Assembly (NCBI RefSeq): GCF_030463565.1
Contig: NC_134660.1
Location: 7,501 to 71,500, forward strand
DNA: 64,000 nucleotides
Reading direction: 5' to 3'
Origin: Pelecanus crispus
Taxonomy: Eukaryota > Chordata > Aves > Pelecaniformes > Pelecanidae
Shown here: positions 11,339 through 22,389 of the stretch, piece after piece
How the letters are laid out: the number at the start of each line of letters is the position of its first letter
Position numbering within the stretch: position 1 is the first letter of the stretch
Position numbers and translations under genes: made by a program
The notes under the pieces: model-generated
Database searches by the model: none
What the model was told of the DNA's origin: nothing
What the model saw: the letters and a program-made list of their open reading frames with translations, nothing else

Positions 11339-13500
11339 TCAACTCTCACGGCTATTCCACCCGCCCCCGACTCTGCACCCCTGGGCAGGGCGGCTCCAAG
11401 CCAAACACACACACACACACAGCCCGACCGACACTCCACGGAACGCTACAAGCAACGCGGCTCAAGGGCGAGAGAAAACTCTCGGCAAGAAGGATGACAA
11501 CCGAACGGAAGGCGCCGTCAGGCAAGCTGAACTGCGGGACCTTGATGCGAGGGGGCTCTACGGTGAGCCCCCACAGAGAACAGAACGTCACGGCCCGTGA
11601 CAAGACCTTACTCCCAGAAGTACTGAGAAGACGGACACGCACAAAGCCTGGCATCAAGACCTAAGAACGTAACGACGCAGGGAACAAATCCCGCTCCGCA
11701 GAAACGGGTGCCTGCGGAGCAGAACTGCTCACGCAGCCGGGAACGATGCCGCAGAAGAGGACCATCCGGAAACTTCCGACACGCAAGAGCAACCCACGTT
11801 TTAACCTCATAGCGCAGGAAAAGCGGCACCGGAGGGGTGCTATGGCAATGACTGCAGGGGTTCAAGACCCTAGGGGTGGCTTCTGAGGGGTGTGCCACAC
11901 CCCTCAAGCACAAGCAGGATGCCAGGAGGCGAGGCAAGGCAAGTCTAAGACTCAGAAGACAGACCACACAAGTGACACAGACAGGCTGGAACCGCCCTGC
12001 CCAGCACCCCCTAACATCACGCTGGACGGGTAAGCCGCTGCTCCCTTGACCTGCCCAAAGGGGACCATCCTTGGACATCCCCCTCCCCTACACTCTCTTT
12101 GAAACCCCTCCCCTGCAATTGCCAACCTCACCACACCCCCCCCCCCACTGACCCCTCTCTTCTCCAGCCCCGGTGCCTCAACTTAGCTTTCAGACAGCCG
12201 GGAGTCCGCATCCATCCTCGACAGCAACAGCCACAGTCAGCCCACTGGATTAATCCTCCCGTCGCCAGGCTCCTCTCCATCTTCTGCAAGGCAAAACCAA
12301 GCCACGCACACACACACACACACAAACAGCGCCGGTCAGCCAGCATCGCATCGGCCAACGCGGACCTTTCCCGCAACATCCCCCAACTCGGACGCACCGC
12401 GGCGTTCCGCTCCCGTGCTCCACGCCCATTCCAGACTCGGAGGCTCCCGCTGCCATCGCTTGAGGCACCTAGGATACCAAGAGACACAGATACCATTGCG
12501 CTTGGCAAGAAGTCACTGGCCCTGGGCTGCTCCTCTCTACTACCCAGCTCACCTCAAATGCTCCTCCAGTCCAAAGGCAGCCCCCACAGAACCTGCAAAA
12601 TGAACAACAGAAACACTTCAACCGACTTGCCATATAATAACACCACGCTATCAGAGTCCACCCCGGCCCATGACTGCCTCACCTTCTCGGACCGCTCGTC
12701 AGCATGCGGTGTCGCCCCTCCGAGCCTGTGTGCTGCACCTGCAAGAAGCCAAGCAAAAAGGAACATGCTGAGACACCGCTGGCAACATGAGCCCACCCGC
12801 ACTGATCCCCATCTCGGCCTCCTTTACCTCCACAGCTCGCCCAGCCTCCGTCAGGTTGGGTGGCCGCATCGAGGCTTGCGCACCACCTGCGAGACCCAAA
12901 CAACAGGGGTTGCCGAGAACTTCACCGGTAACACAACACCAGGAAAGAGAGCCACCGCTTCACACCACCAATTGCAGCTCACCTCACCCGAGTCTGCTCC
13001 GGTGCCCTCGTCGCACCTCACTTTGGACCTGCAAGTAAGAAAAAAAATATCCATCCTGTAGTCCCATAGCCAGCAGTCACCTCTGCCCTCTAATACCATG
13101 CAACGACCCACCTTCTTACAGCACATCGCTCGGCTCTCCTGCATCGCCTCTTGGTGCCCACCTCATCGCTCCGCATCTGCAAAGCCAAGAATATACGAAA
13201 CGCGTCACCCAGATGCAGAGCAATACATTGACCGTTCCAGAGGTCTTGTTCCCATTTCAAAATGCCATCTAGAGCCCAACTAGAGCCTGCCATTAAACAA
13301 ACCAAAACAAAACCCTCATTGAGGCACAACACAGAAAAATGCCTTACCACCTTTGAGGTGGCACCTACTTCACTAGCCCCAAGCAGCCCCTCCCCACATG
13401 GCTCTCTAAAGAGCTGCCCGCACAAGCTGCTAATGGCTACTCGATCCTAGATGACCGTACAACCTTTGCCTCAACAGTCTTGGCAAAGTGACATACTAAT
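11339..13500. repeat. Array copy 3 (version B block)
   Basis: This 2162-bp unit carries version B (about 11,345-11,608: CCGCCCCCGACTCTGCACCC, then GACCTTGATGCGAGGGGGCT). It has the C variant CCCATCTCGG and a private A at CCTCATAGCG (11,805-11,814). Confidence 0.9.
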
Positions 13501-15662
13501 CCTCAACTCTCACGGCTATTCCACCCGCCCCCGACTCTGCACCCCTGGGCAGGGCGGCTCCAAGCCAAACACACACACACACAGCCCGACCGACACTCCA
13601 CGGAACGCTACAAGCAACGCGGCTCAAGGGCGAGAGAAAACTCTCAGCAAGAAGGATGACAACCGAACGGAAGGCGCCGTCAGGCAAGCTGAACTGCGGG
13701 ACCTTGATGCGAGGGGGCTCCATGGTGAGCCCCCACAGAGAACAGAACGTCACGGCCCGTGACAAGACCTTACTCCCAGAAGTACTGAGAAGACGGACAC
13801 GCACAAAGCCTGGCATCAAGACCTAAGAACGTAACGACGCAGGGAACAAATCCCGCTCCGCAGAAACGGGTGCCTGCGGAGCAGAACTGCTCACGCAGCC
13901 GGGAACGATGCCGCAGAAGAGGACCATCCGGAAACTTCCGACACGCAAGAGCAACCCACGTTTTAACCTCGTAGCGCAGGAAAAGCGGCACCGGAGGGGT
14001 GCTATGGCAATGACTGCAGGGGTTCAAGACCCTAGGGGTGGCTTCTGAGGGGTGTGCCACACCCCTCAAGCACAAGCAGGATGCCAGGAGGCGAGGCAAG
14101 GCAAGTCTAAGACTCAGAAGACAGACCACACAAGTGACACAGACAGGCTGGAACCGCCCTGCCCAGCACCCCCTAACATCACGCTGGACGGGTAAGCCGC
14201 TGCTCCCTTGACCTGCCCAAAGGGGACCATCCTTGGACATCCCCCTCCCCTACACTCTCTTTGAAACCCCTCCCCTGCAATTGCCAACCTCACCACACCC
14301 CCCCCCCACTGACCCCTCTCTTCTCCAGCCCCGGTGCCTCAACTTAGCTTTCAGACAGCCGGGAGTCCGCATCCATCCTCGACAGCAACAGCCACAGTCA
14401 GCCCACTGGATTAATCCTCCCGTCGCCAGGCTCCTCTCCATCTTCTGCAAGGCAAAACCAAGCCACGCACACACACACACACACACAAACAGCGCCGGTC
14501 AGCCAGCATCGCATCGGCCAACGCGGACCTTTCCCGCAACATCCCCCAACTCGGACGCACCGCGGCGTTCCGCTCCCGTGCTCCACGCCCATTCCAGACT
14601 CGGAGGCTCCCGCTGCCATCGCTTGAGGCACCTAGGATACCAAGAGACACAGATACCATTGCGCTTGGCAAGAAGTCACTGGCCCTGGGCTGCTCCTCTC
14701 TACTACCCAGCTCACCTCAAATGCTCCTCCAGTCCAAAGGCAGCCCCCACAGAACCTGCAAAATGAACAACAGAAACACTTCAACCGACTTGCCATATAA
14801 TAACACCACGCTATCAGAGTCCACCCCGGCCCATGACTGCCTCACCTTCTCGGACCGCTCGTCAGCATGCGGTGTCGCCCCTCCGAGCCTGTGTGCTGCA
14901 CCTGCAAGAAGCCAAGCAAAAAGGAACATGCTGAGACACCGCTGGCAACATGAGCCCACCCGCACTGATCCCCATTTCGGCCTCCTTTACCTCCACAGCT
15001 CGCCCAGCCTCCGTCAGGTTGGGTGGCCGCATCGAGGCTTGCGCACCACCTGCGAGACCCAAACAACAGGGGTTGCCGAGAACTTCACCGGTAACACAAC
15101 ACCAGGAAAGAGAGCCACCGCTTCACACCACCAATTGCAGCTCACCTCACCCGAGTCTGCTCCGGTGCCCTCGTCGCACCTCACTTTGGACCTGCAAGTA
15201 AGAAAAAAAAATATCCATCCTGTAGTCCCATAGCCAGCAGTCACCTCTGCCCTCTAATACCATGCAACGACCCACCTTCTTACAGCACATCGCTCGGCTC
15301 TCCTGCATCGCCCCTTGGTGCCCACCTCATCGCTCCGCATCTGCAAAGCCAAGAATATACGAAACGCGTCACCCAGATGCAGAGCAATACATTGACCGTT
15401 CCAGAGGTCTTGTTCCCATTTCAAAATGCCATCTAGAGCCCAACTAGAGCCTGCCATTAAACAAACCAAAACAAAACCCTCATTGAGGCACAACACAGAA
15501 AAATGCCTTACCACCTTTGAGGTGGCACCTACTTCACTAGCCCCAAGCAGCCCCTCCCCACATGGCTCTCTAAAGAGCTGCCCGCACAAGCTGCTAATGG
15601 CTACTCGATCCTAGATGACCGTACAACCTTTGCCTCAACAGTCTTGGCAAAGTGACATACTA
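13501..15662. repeat. Array copy 4 (version B block)
   Basis: This 2162-bp unit carries version B and has the T variant CCCATTTCGG near 14,970, as in copy 1. Its CA run is longer than in copies 1-3, and the run of A after GCAAGTAAG is one base longer. Confidence 0.9.
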
Positions 15663-16715
15663 ATCCTCAACTCTCACGGCTATTCCACCCGCCCCCGACT
15701 CTGCACCCCTGGGCAGGGCGGCTCCAAGCCAAACACACACACACAGCCCGACCGACACTCCACGGAACGCTACAAGCAACGCGGCTCAAGGGCGAGAGAA
15801 AACTCTCGGCAAGAAGGATGACAACCGAACGGAAGGCGCCGTCAGGCAAGCTGAACTGCGGGACCTTGATGCGAGGGGGCTCTACGGTGAGCCCCCACAG
15901 AGAACAGAACGTCACGGCCCGTGACAAGACCTTACTCCCAGAAGTACTGAGAAGACGGACACGCACAAAGCCTGGCATCAAGACCTAAGAACGTAACGAC
16001 GCAGGGAACAAATCCCGCTCCGCAGAAACGGGTGCCTGCGGAGCAGAACTGCTCACGCAGCCGGGAACGATGCCGCAGAAGAGGACCATCCGGAAACTTC
16101 CGACACGCAAGAGCAACCCACGTTTTAACCTCGTAGCGCAGGAAAAGCGGCACCGGAGGGGTGCTATGGCAATGACTGCAGGGGTTCAAGACCCTAGGGG
16201 TGGCTTCTGAGGGGTGTGCCACACCCCTCAAGCACAAGCAGGATGCCAGGAGGCGAGGCAAGGCAAGTCTAAGACTCAGAAGACAGACCACACAAGTGAC
16301 ACAGACAGGCTGGAACCGCCCTGCCCAGCACCCCCTAACATCACGCTGGACGGGTAAGCCGCTGCTCCCTTGACCTGCCCAAAGGGGACCATCCTTGGAC
16401 ATCCCCCTCCCCTACACTCTCTTTGAAACCCCTCCCCTGCAATTGCCAACCTCACCACACACCCCCCCCACTGACCCCTCTCTTCTCCAGCCCCGGTGCC
16501 TCAACTTAGCTTTCAGACAGCCGGGAGTCCACATCCATCCTCGACAGCAACAGCCACAGTCAGCCCACTGGATTAATCCTCCCGTCGCCAGGCTCCTCTC
16601 CATCTTCTGCAAGGCAAAACCAAGCCACACACACACACACACACAAACAGCACCGGTCAGCCAGCATCGCATCGGCCAACGCGGACCTTTCCCGCAACAT
16701 CCCCCAACTCGGACA
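15663..16715. repeat. Array copy 5, truncated at the right edge
   Basis: Version B start and about half a unit. Near-identity ends at CGGACACACCTTGGATCTCC, near 16,712. Confidence 0.9.
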
Positions 16716-16960
16716 CACCTTGGATCTCCGCTCCGATTCCAGAGTTTGACACTGTCGCTGTTGTCACTTGAGGTGCCTAGGATACCAAGAGACAAAATTA
16801 ACATTGTGCTTGCAATAAGTCACCGGCCCCCCGCTCCTCATCGCTACTACACAACTCACCTCACAGGCTCACCCATTTCCAAAGGCAGCTCCCAAAGAAC
16901 CTACAAAACCAGAGATAAACTCTTCAACCAAAAGCCCTAATTACCTACAAAGCCCCTTAT
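16716..16960. repeat. Diverged right end of the array unit
   Basis: GGTGCCTAGGATACCAAGAG (16,772), CAACTCACCTCACAGGCTC (16,852) and CCAAAGGCAGCTCCCA (16,877) match the unit at about 8126-8245 with many changes. Homology fades near 16,960. Confidence 0.8.
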
Positions 16961-18450
16961 GGAATTACCGAGCCTGTCATCCAACAGGAAAATCACCATG
17001 GCATGACATGCGGGCTCAAATATCTAAGATAGACACCTTACAACTACAAAAACTGACAATAAAAACACAATAGAGGAATAAGGACCATAGAACATAACTG
17101 CCATTACTGACACTAGAGCAGACGTCATGGGGCACTTGGAGAGAAAAGAATGTCAGGGTAATAGAAAAAGCTCACGTGCCCAGGACTGTAATAAGAGATG
17201 AACCCCTGGGTGGAGACTGTTACCAGGCACTTAAGATACATCTTCTTAGAGAAATACCAGGTAAGACAGTGACACAAGCCTGCACAGAAAAAATATGCCT
17301 AGTCGATGCCTGTAAGTAGCAATGACCGTGACACAGGGACCAACAGTGAAGGGATGGACAGGAAAATTAAATCAGGAAGTGAAATAGCCAAGAGGCAGAG
17401 AAACATAGACCTCAGTTCTGGAGGATATATCTTATCATACCTTAATGCAGCTAATGCTTTCCGAGATGAGCCTCATCCAACACTCAGAGCCACGTGAAGC
17501 TACGCAGTGGCCCAGGCAGTTCACACCGTGTCTCACATGAATGCAGTCACACCTGCCATCAGCTGTGGCAAGACTGAAATAGAACAGGCCTCACTGACAC
17601 CCAAAACTAACTGTGAAACTCGTCTGAGAAATGCTGATGAGCCCGCCTCCCTTTCCCAACTGTCCCCCGGTCCCAAAATTTCAGAAGCCCCTTCTCCTCT
17701 CCTGAACTGTCAAGGAAGGAAGGCTGCTCCTGCCCAACAACTCCTGCCCTGTATTTGCACCCCTAAACCCCCTTTATCAAGTGCTCCTTAGGAGCTGTTC
17801 TTCAAATCCCTATCCCACATGCTGTGACCACCTCCCATCTTATATCTTCCCATAGACTCTGGGCTCTGTCACAAGCCTGCAAAATAAGCAAAGTCCCAAC
17901 ACCTACAATATAAGTAAAATCTGCTATGAACCATAAAGATTCCAACAGTCAATTAGTACTCTGTGGACAATTGGGAAAGATAGTAAGCTGTTCCCTATGC
18001 TGAAAAGCATTATGGCTTACATCCCTGCCGCTTTCCTGAGAAATGCTTAAACTCTATATAAAGATATGTATAAGAGGCTCATCTGAACCCATAACTAAGT
18101 CATTTCACTAACAGTCCTATTAAGACATAATATCAGTAACTTACATGGTATACAGCAAAACCAACTAATTAACAAAGTTATGCCTTGAACAAAGTCAGGA
18201 AGTCCAGCAAAACACAAAGTACTTACAATTAGAAAAAACATAATTACTGTTAAGCCAACTAGCCACCCCTAAAAACCCAATACAAAATTATCAAACTGAG
18301 AAAGAAAAAAAAGACAGATGTAAACATACTTTCTATTATATATGAAGCTGAACATCAACAGGCCCTGAGTTCATTACCTCAAACAAACACCTCTGCTTCT
18401 TTAAACCTCAAAAGATACCTGCCCAAACACATAAAAAAGCCAAAAAAATC
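16961..18450. other. Unassigned sequence
   Basis: About 1.5 kb with short frames only and no recognisable domain or repeat. 18,080-18,450 is A-rich. Confidence 0.3.
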
Positions 18451-18760
18451 CTATTAAGGGAAAAAACAGGGGAATACTGATACTGCAGAAGCCCAGGAAC
18501 AGAATGAGCTCCCTGAGCTGAGGCTGTGGCTTAAATACCCCAGGCCCCGCCCACCACCCCACCCACAATCACCTGGGAGAGGGGAGGGGCAAAACACCAG
18601 AAGGCATAAAGGCTGTCGGAGGAGCAACAGGGATTGCCTTACCTGCCATGAGATAACAGCATGCAAAGCGCTGAAGAGAGGAAGCGGCCCTCGCCAGAAA
18701 CAACAATATCTGCTGGTTTACCACATCTACGGCATCAGCAATGTGACCGGGTAGGAAATT
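18451..18760. other. GC-richer segment beside the ERV
   Basis: A local rise in GC around GGCCCCGCCCACCACCCCAC (18,543) includes a GC box-like CCCCGCCC and a TTAAATACC. It could be LTR promoter sequence on either strand, but no matching second LTR was found, so its nature stays open. Confidence 0.25.
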
Positions 18761-18995
18761 AAACTTCATTTATCTAGGGTATAAATAGAAAATGATAGAT
18801 GCTATACTAAGCTATGTAGGAAAACAGCTTCTTACACGCAATAACAATGTTGCTATTGAAAATTATGTGCTTTAGCGTCCTATCAAAAAAGACCAAAATG
18901 CTATAGGGTTGGGCTTCATTTCTAGCAATACCACAGGTGCTATCTAACTGTGCTGGTTTCGCTAGTATAGCAAAATCTACTACTTAAAGGCAACA
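18761..18995 (-). mobile_element. Possible 3' LTR start of the endogenous retrovirus
   Basis: On the minus strand a purine tract (AAAGGGGGGAA, 18,996-19,006) is followed by TGTTGCC at 18,995. This is the expected arrangement of a polypurine tract and an LTR beginning with TG. The sequence after it resembles the 5' LTR only in short words such as ATTTTGCTA, so the LTR identity is weak. Confidence 0.35.
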
Positions 18996-19179
18996 TTTCC
19001 CCCCTTTAGAAGTTTCAAAATCTTCTTTTGAGACTTCTACCTCTCCTACAAAACCCAACTACACATTGAATAATAATATAAATGAACACTAACAAAATCA
19101 CTACAACTATTATTAATCCAATTAGTTTCTTAATTAACAAAGATAAATCCGGAATCCAGGAAGTTAACCATTTCCAAAC

Positions 19180-19455
19180 TTACCCAAACCCTAAGGACGT
19201 GTCGTCTTTCTGAATTTCATGAAAAACCCAAGTTTGTTCCCAAATCTTATTCAAATCCGTGGTTATCCTTCCCAATTGGTTGATATAGGTACAACAACTG
19301 CTGTTAATAATGGTACATGCTTCTCCTTGAGAGGCTAATATCATATCTAGTACCGTTCTATTCTGTATTGTAATAGTAGCTAGGCCTAAGGTAACCCAAG
19401 TTTGTTTACAGTCTGGTTCAAAGTAAAATACCCACAAACTCCATGTTCGATTCAT
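19180..19455 (-). pseudogene. ERV env transmembrane fragment
   Basis: A 91-codon fragment carries an immunosuppressive-domain-like stretch (IQNRTVLDMILASQGEAC) that leads into the CX6CC motif (C, six residues, CC), typical of gamma-type transmembrane envelope proteins. The surface subunit, fusion peptide and membrane anchor are absent. It begins directly at the end of the integrase frame, so a deletion has removed most of env. It is a non-functional remnant. Confidence 0.85.
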
Positions 19456-19772
19456 GAATTGTTCTTTTTAAATGTTAACCGCAGAGAGCTTTCACTTGGT
19501 TTTTCCACAGTCCACTTATCTGGTGGAAGTCCCTTCTTAATCCGGGTGTAATGAATCCACGGTCCTATTCTGTCAGGCTTGACTGCAGTATACGTAGTCA
19601 GGAGCACTTGAAAGGGTCCTTTCCAATGTTCTTCTAAAGGTTCATGATTCCAGGTTCTCGGATAGACACGGTCTCTTGGTTGAATCTTATGGACTGCGGT
19701 ATCTAAGTTCAAAGTTGTTCTCGACTGTAGGTACCTGTAGAGAGAAGGCAAAACCTTTCCTAGAGAGATCAA
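19452..19772 (-). pseudogene. ERV integrase C-terminal domain fragment
   Basis: The 106-codon frame has the typical gammaretroviral integrase tail: RDRVYPRTW, then LEEHWKGPFQVLLTTYTAVK, then GPWIHYTRIKKG. The usual W-x-GP-F/Y and V-x-GI-x-WIHxSxxK patterns are recognisable with changes. It is separated from the core domain by frame breaks at 19,773-19,788. It is a relic, not a gene. Confidence 0.9.
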
Positions 19773-19787
19773 ATATTCCTTAAGGTA

Positions 19788-20506
19788 CTATTTTCCCATT
19801 AATTCTATAGATCCTGGCTCATGGTTTATACTTTGGTAAGGTTTCCCATATAATATTTCAAAAGGGCTAACCTTTTCTCTAGATCTCGGTGTAATCCTTG
19901 CTCTCAACAATGCCAATGGGAGAGCATCTGGCCACTTCAATTGTGCCTCCTGACAAATTTTATTGAGTTGTCTTTTAATTGTTTGATTCATTTTTTTCTA
20001 CCTGTCCGCTAGACTGCAGCCTCCACGGTGGATGTAAATCCCATTTTATTTTGAATATTTTTGCTAATGTTTGAAGTACCTTTGCTACAAAATGTGGTCC
20101 TCGATCCGAGGACGTGCCAATTGGAATCCCAAAATGAGGTATCGTTTCTTTCAATAATACCTTAACTACCTCTCTAACCTGGTTGGTGGGACAGGGAAAA
20201 GCTTCTGGCCACCTGGAAAATGTATCCACCGATACCAATAGATACCGATACCAATAGATGCTGATACCCGCTTTGCCTGGGAAGTTCTGAGAAATCTATT
20301 TGCCAATACTTGCCTGGTGTATTTCCCTTTTTAGTTTTCCCAGGCGGAGGTCTAAGTTGTGTTTGCGGATTGTTTCGCTGACAGATTTCACGCTTCTGAA
20401 TGATGCTCTTGGCTACATTTCCCATCCCTATGCTTAGAACATAAAGTTTAACGTTGTCCATAACAGCTTCTATTCCCCAACGTGTTTTCTTATGCTCTTC
20501 TTCCAC
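19788..20506 (-). pseudogene. ERV integrase zinc-binding and catalytic core, frameshifted
   Basis: Three overlapping frames (20,506-20,174; 20,238-19,975; 19,991-19,788) form one broken integrase. The first has a ...KREICQRNNP zinc-finger end, where one expected Cys appears to be Arg, and WQIDFSELP with the first catalytic Asp. The second has SDRGPHFVAK with the second Asp and SGQVEK with the Glu. A 16-bp tandem duplication (ATACCAATAGATACCG-like, about 20,230-20,263) causes the first frame shift. It is inactive. Confidence 0.9.
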
Positions 20507-20540
20507 GAATCCCTCTCATAACAGTTGGGGTCGCTACCGC

Positions 20541-21215
20541 TCAGTCATCGTTTGTAATCAACAATCCATCTCGATTCTTTTCTGCATTAAGCAATTTAGC
20601 TAACTGATTGTCCTCCTTATTATAGTTTGGTGGTCCCTCCAGGTTTTCGTATTTTTCAGGCCATATCCCAAGGACCTGTTCTGCTGCTGCTCTCTTAGCC
20701 GCCAAATCCACTTGTTGATTTCCGGCTACTTCAGGAGCATTCCAAAATTGATGAGCTTTACAATGCATAACTGCCACTCGCTTGGGCAGTTTGATAACTG
20801 GCAACAATTTTCCTATTAAGTATCCATAATTAACGGGTGTACCTTGTGATGAAAGGAGACCTCTCTCTTTCCATATGGCCCCGTGTGCAGGAACAACCCC
20901 AAATGCATACGTAGAGTCTGTCCATATATTCACAATCTTTGCTTCAGCAAGTTCTAGGGCTCTTATTAGGGCTACTAGCTCTGCCTTCTGGGCTGATGTA
21001 TTAGCCGGGAGAGCTTTAGCTTCTAATTCTTGTATTTCCTTTCCTCCAATCACGATAGCATATCCTGCTCTCTGAACTCCATCGATAGCTTGACTACTTC
21101 CCTTATTTTTCACTTGCTCTAAAGCGAGACTATTAGAGTCCTTAACAACTAACCCGCATTCCTTCCAACTTTTCCAATTATTTCTTAGGGTAAAGAACAA
21201 ATCCACATATGGCAC
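20541..21215 (-). pseudogene. ERV pol RNase H domain
   Basis: A 224-codon open segment carries RNase H signatures: AGYAIV near residue 50, LVALIRALELAEAK (the Glu), IWTDSTYAFGVV (the Asp), MHCKAHQFWN, and NQQVDLAAKRAA (the last Asp). The linker from reverse transcriptase is cut off, and the frame starts 18 bp after the gag matrix remnant ends. The fold is well preserved, but without the rest of pol it is not expected to function. Confidence 0.92.
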
Positions 21216-21233
21216 TTCATCCCATTTTCTTTC

Positions 21234-21464
21234 TCATCTACAGAACAGCATCAACTCTAATACAGTATTATATTTCAAAGTTCCATTCTTTGGCCACTTT
21301 TCCTGATCCTCTAACGCATAGACAGGCCACCGCTGATTACAATATTCTATCAATTTATTTCGTGTCAGCGGATCCCCTCCAAACTTGTTCCAATTCTTTA
21401 AAATACAACCTAATGGGGAAGCCTTAGGTATTCCCCCTTCCTGGGAGGATAGCACATTTCCCAT
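21234..21464 (-). pseudogene. ERV gag matrix N-terminal fragment
   Basis: The 76-codon frame starts MGN, the myristoylation signal of retroviral matrix, and continues with ...CILKNWNKFGGDPLTRNKL and a WPVY motif, as in gammaretroviral matrix proteins. It stops after about 76 codons and is followed at once by RNase H, so the rest of gag and the 5' two thirds of pol are deleted. Confidence 0.85.
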
Positions 21465-21904
21465 TCTTACAAACAGTACAATACAGCTTTAACGAAAATT
21501 ACACAAAGTTACACAAAAGAGCTCTTACTTATTCAAACGATTATATACGATAATACAACCAATACCGATGCCACTGCGCACAGTAATACAACCAATACCA
21601 GCGCCGCTCGCTCCGGTCGTCACCGTATTAACGCAAATAGCCTTATGCAGCTGCAATACCAATAAAACCAATACCAATATTCCACCAACACGTGCTCCGA
21701 TCGTCACGATTTACTTGGGGAACTGTTCAATATTAAGCAATATCTCTTAATTTCAGCTACGGCGTATTACTCACCGCTCCGGGGAATCGCTCGGGGAAGT
21801 CCCTGGATAAATAGTTCCGGTGCGCGCTGGAGTTCCCGCCGCAATCCCCGGTCATGGGTGCGAGCCACAGAAGTCGAAGACTCAGGGTCCCATCTGGGTT
21901 GCCA
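21465..21904 (-). other. ERV leader and primer-binding-like site
   Basis: Just inside the LTR, on the minus strand, lies TGGCAACCCAGATGGGA (21,904-21,888), in the position and form (TGG start) of a primer-binding site. I cannot assign the tRNA. The leader to the gag start is about 420 nt and includes small AATACCA-type repeats (21,540-21,690). Confidence 0.55.
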
Positions 21905-22375
21905 AAACCGTTACCTGGAAATAAAGTTCCCGAAACCAAAAATGGTTTTGCAAGGAGATATTGCTTTATTCTGCACAGGGTGCAAGGTGGAAGAATTCCA
22001 CAAATCAAGCACACCAAGTTTGGATTCTATGCCCTTACTTATACATTGAACATACAATCTCCACACCTTTCTAATACATAATCATTAACCTGTCTTTGTG
22101 CGCTCATCTTCATTGGTTAACAGTTTACTCACATAGTCTGCGCTTGCGCAGGAGGAGTGTGTGTGGGGGTACTTGCTTCAGTCCTTAATTGGGTCTGTGG
22201 TCACAATCTCTCCCCTGCCCGAATTACCTCTTAGCCAGTTTCTCCTATTTTGTGCATGCCCGTTTGTTTTACCGTGCCCTTATCTTTGAAGGTCAGCAAC
22301 CAGCCGCTTAGCCATCCTCCCTTCCTCCTTCAGTGTAGCAAAATATGCATTACTTCACTACTACTGTGGTGGTAC
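21905..22375 (-). mobile_element. 5' LTR of the endogenous retrovirus
   Basis: It begins TGTACCACCACAG after a purine tract and ends before the primer-binding-like site. Internal signals on the minus strand are a CCAAT-like AACCAATGA (about 22,110), a TATA-like GTATAAGTA (about 22,040) and AATAAA (21,970-21,965) about 60 bp before the end. The length of about 470 bp fits a gamma-type LTR. Confidence 0.75.
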
Positions 22376-22389
22376 ATCCCCCCCCCTTC

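Larger units (their letters stand above)
7001..16715. repeat. 2.17-kb macrosatellite array, about 4.5 near-identical copies
   Basis: Identical landmarks recur with spacings of 2175, 2163, 2162 and 2162 bp: CTTACTCCCAGAAG at 7270, 9445, 11,608, 13,770 and 15,932. Copies differ by rare substitutions, the length of an internal CA run (about 7970), and a ~270-bp block that exists in two versions. The unit is GC-rich for repeat DNA and keeps many CpGs. The last copy breaks off near 16,715. Long frames recur in both strands of every copy, but this follows from copy identity. They overlap each other, lack recognisable domains, and I do not call them genes. Confidence 0.97.
19007..22375 (-). mobile_element. 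Gammaretrovirus-like endogenous retrovirus with large internal deletions
   Basis: In minus-strand order it holds a 5' LTR, primer-binding-like site, short leader, N-terminal gag matrix, RNase H, integrase, a stub of transmembrane env, and a purine tract. Capsid, nucleocapsid, protease, reverse transcriptase and the surface part of env are missing, and the remaining frames are interrupted. The CX6CC motif in env points to a gamma-type virus. The element cannot be active. Confidence 0.9.
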
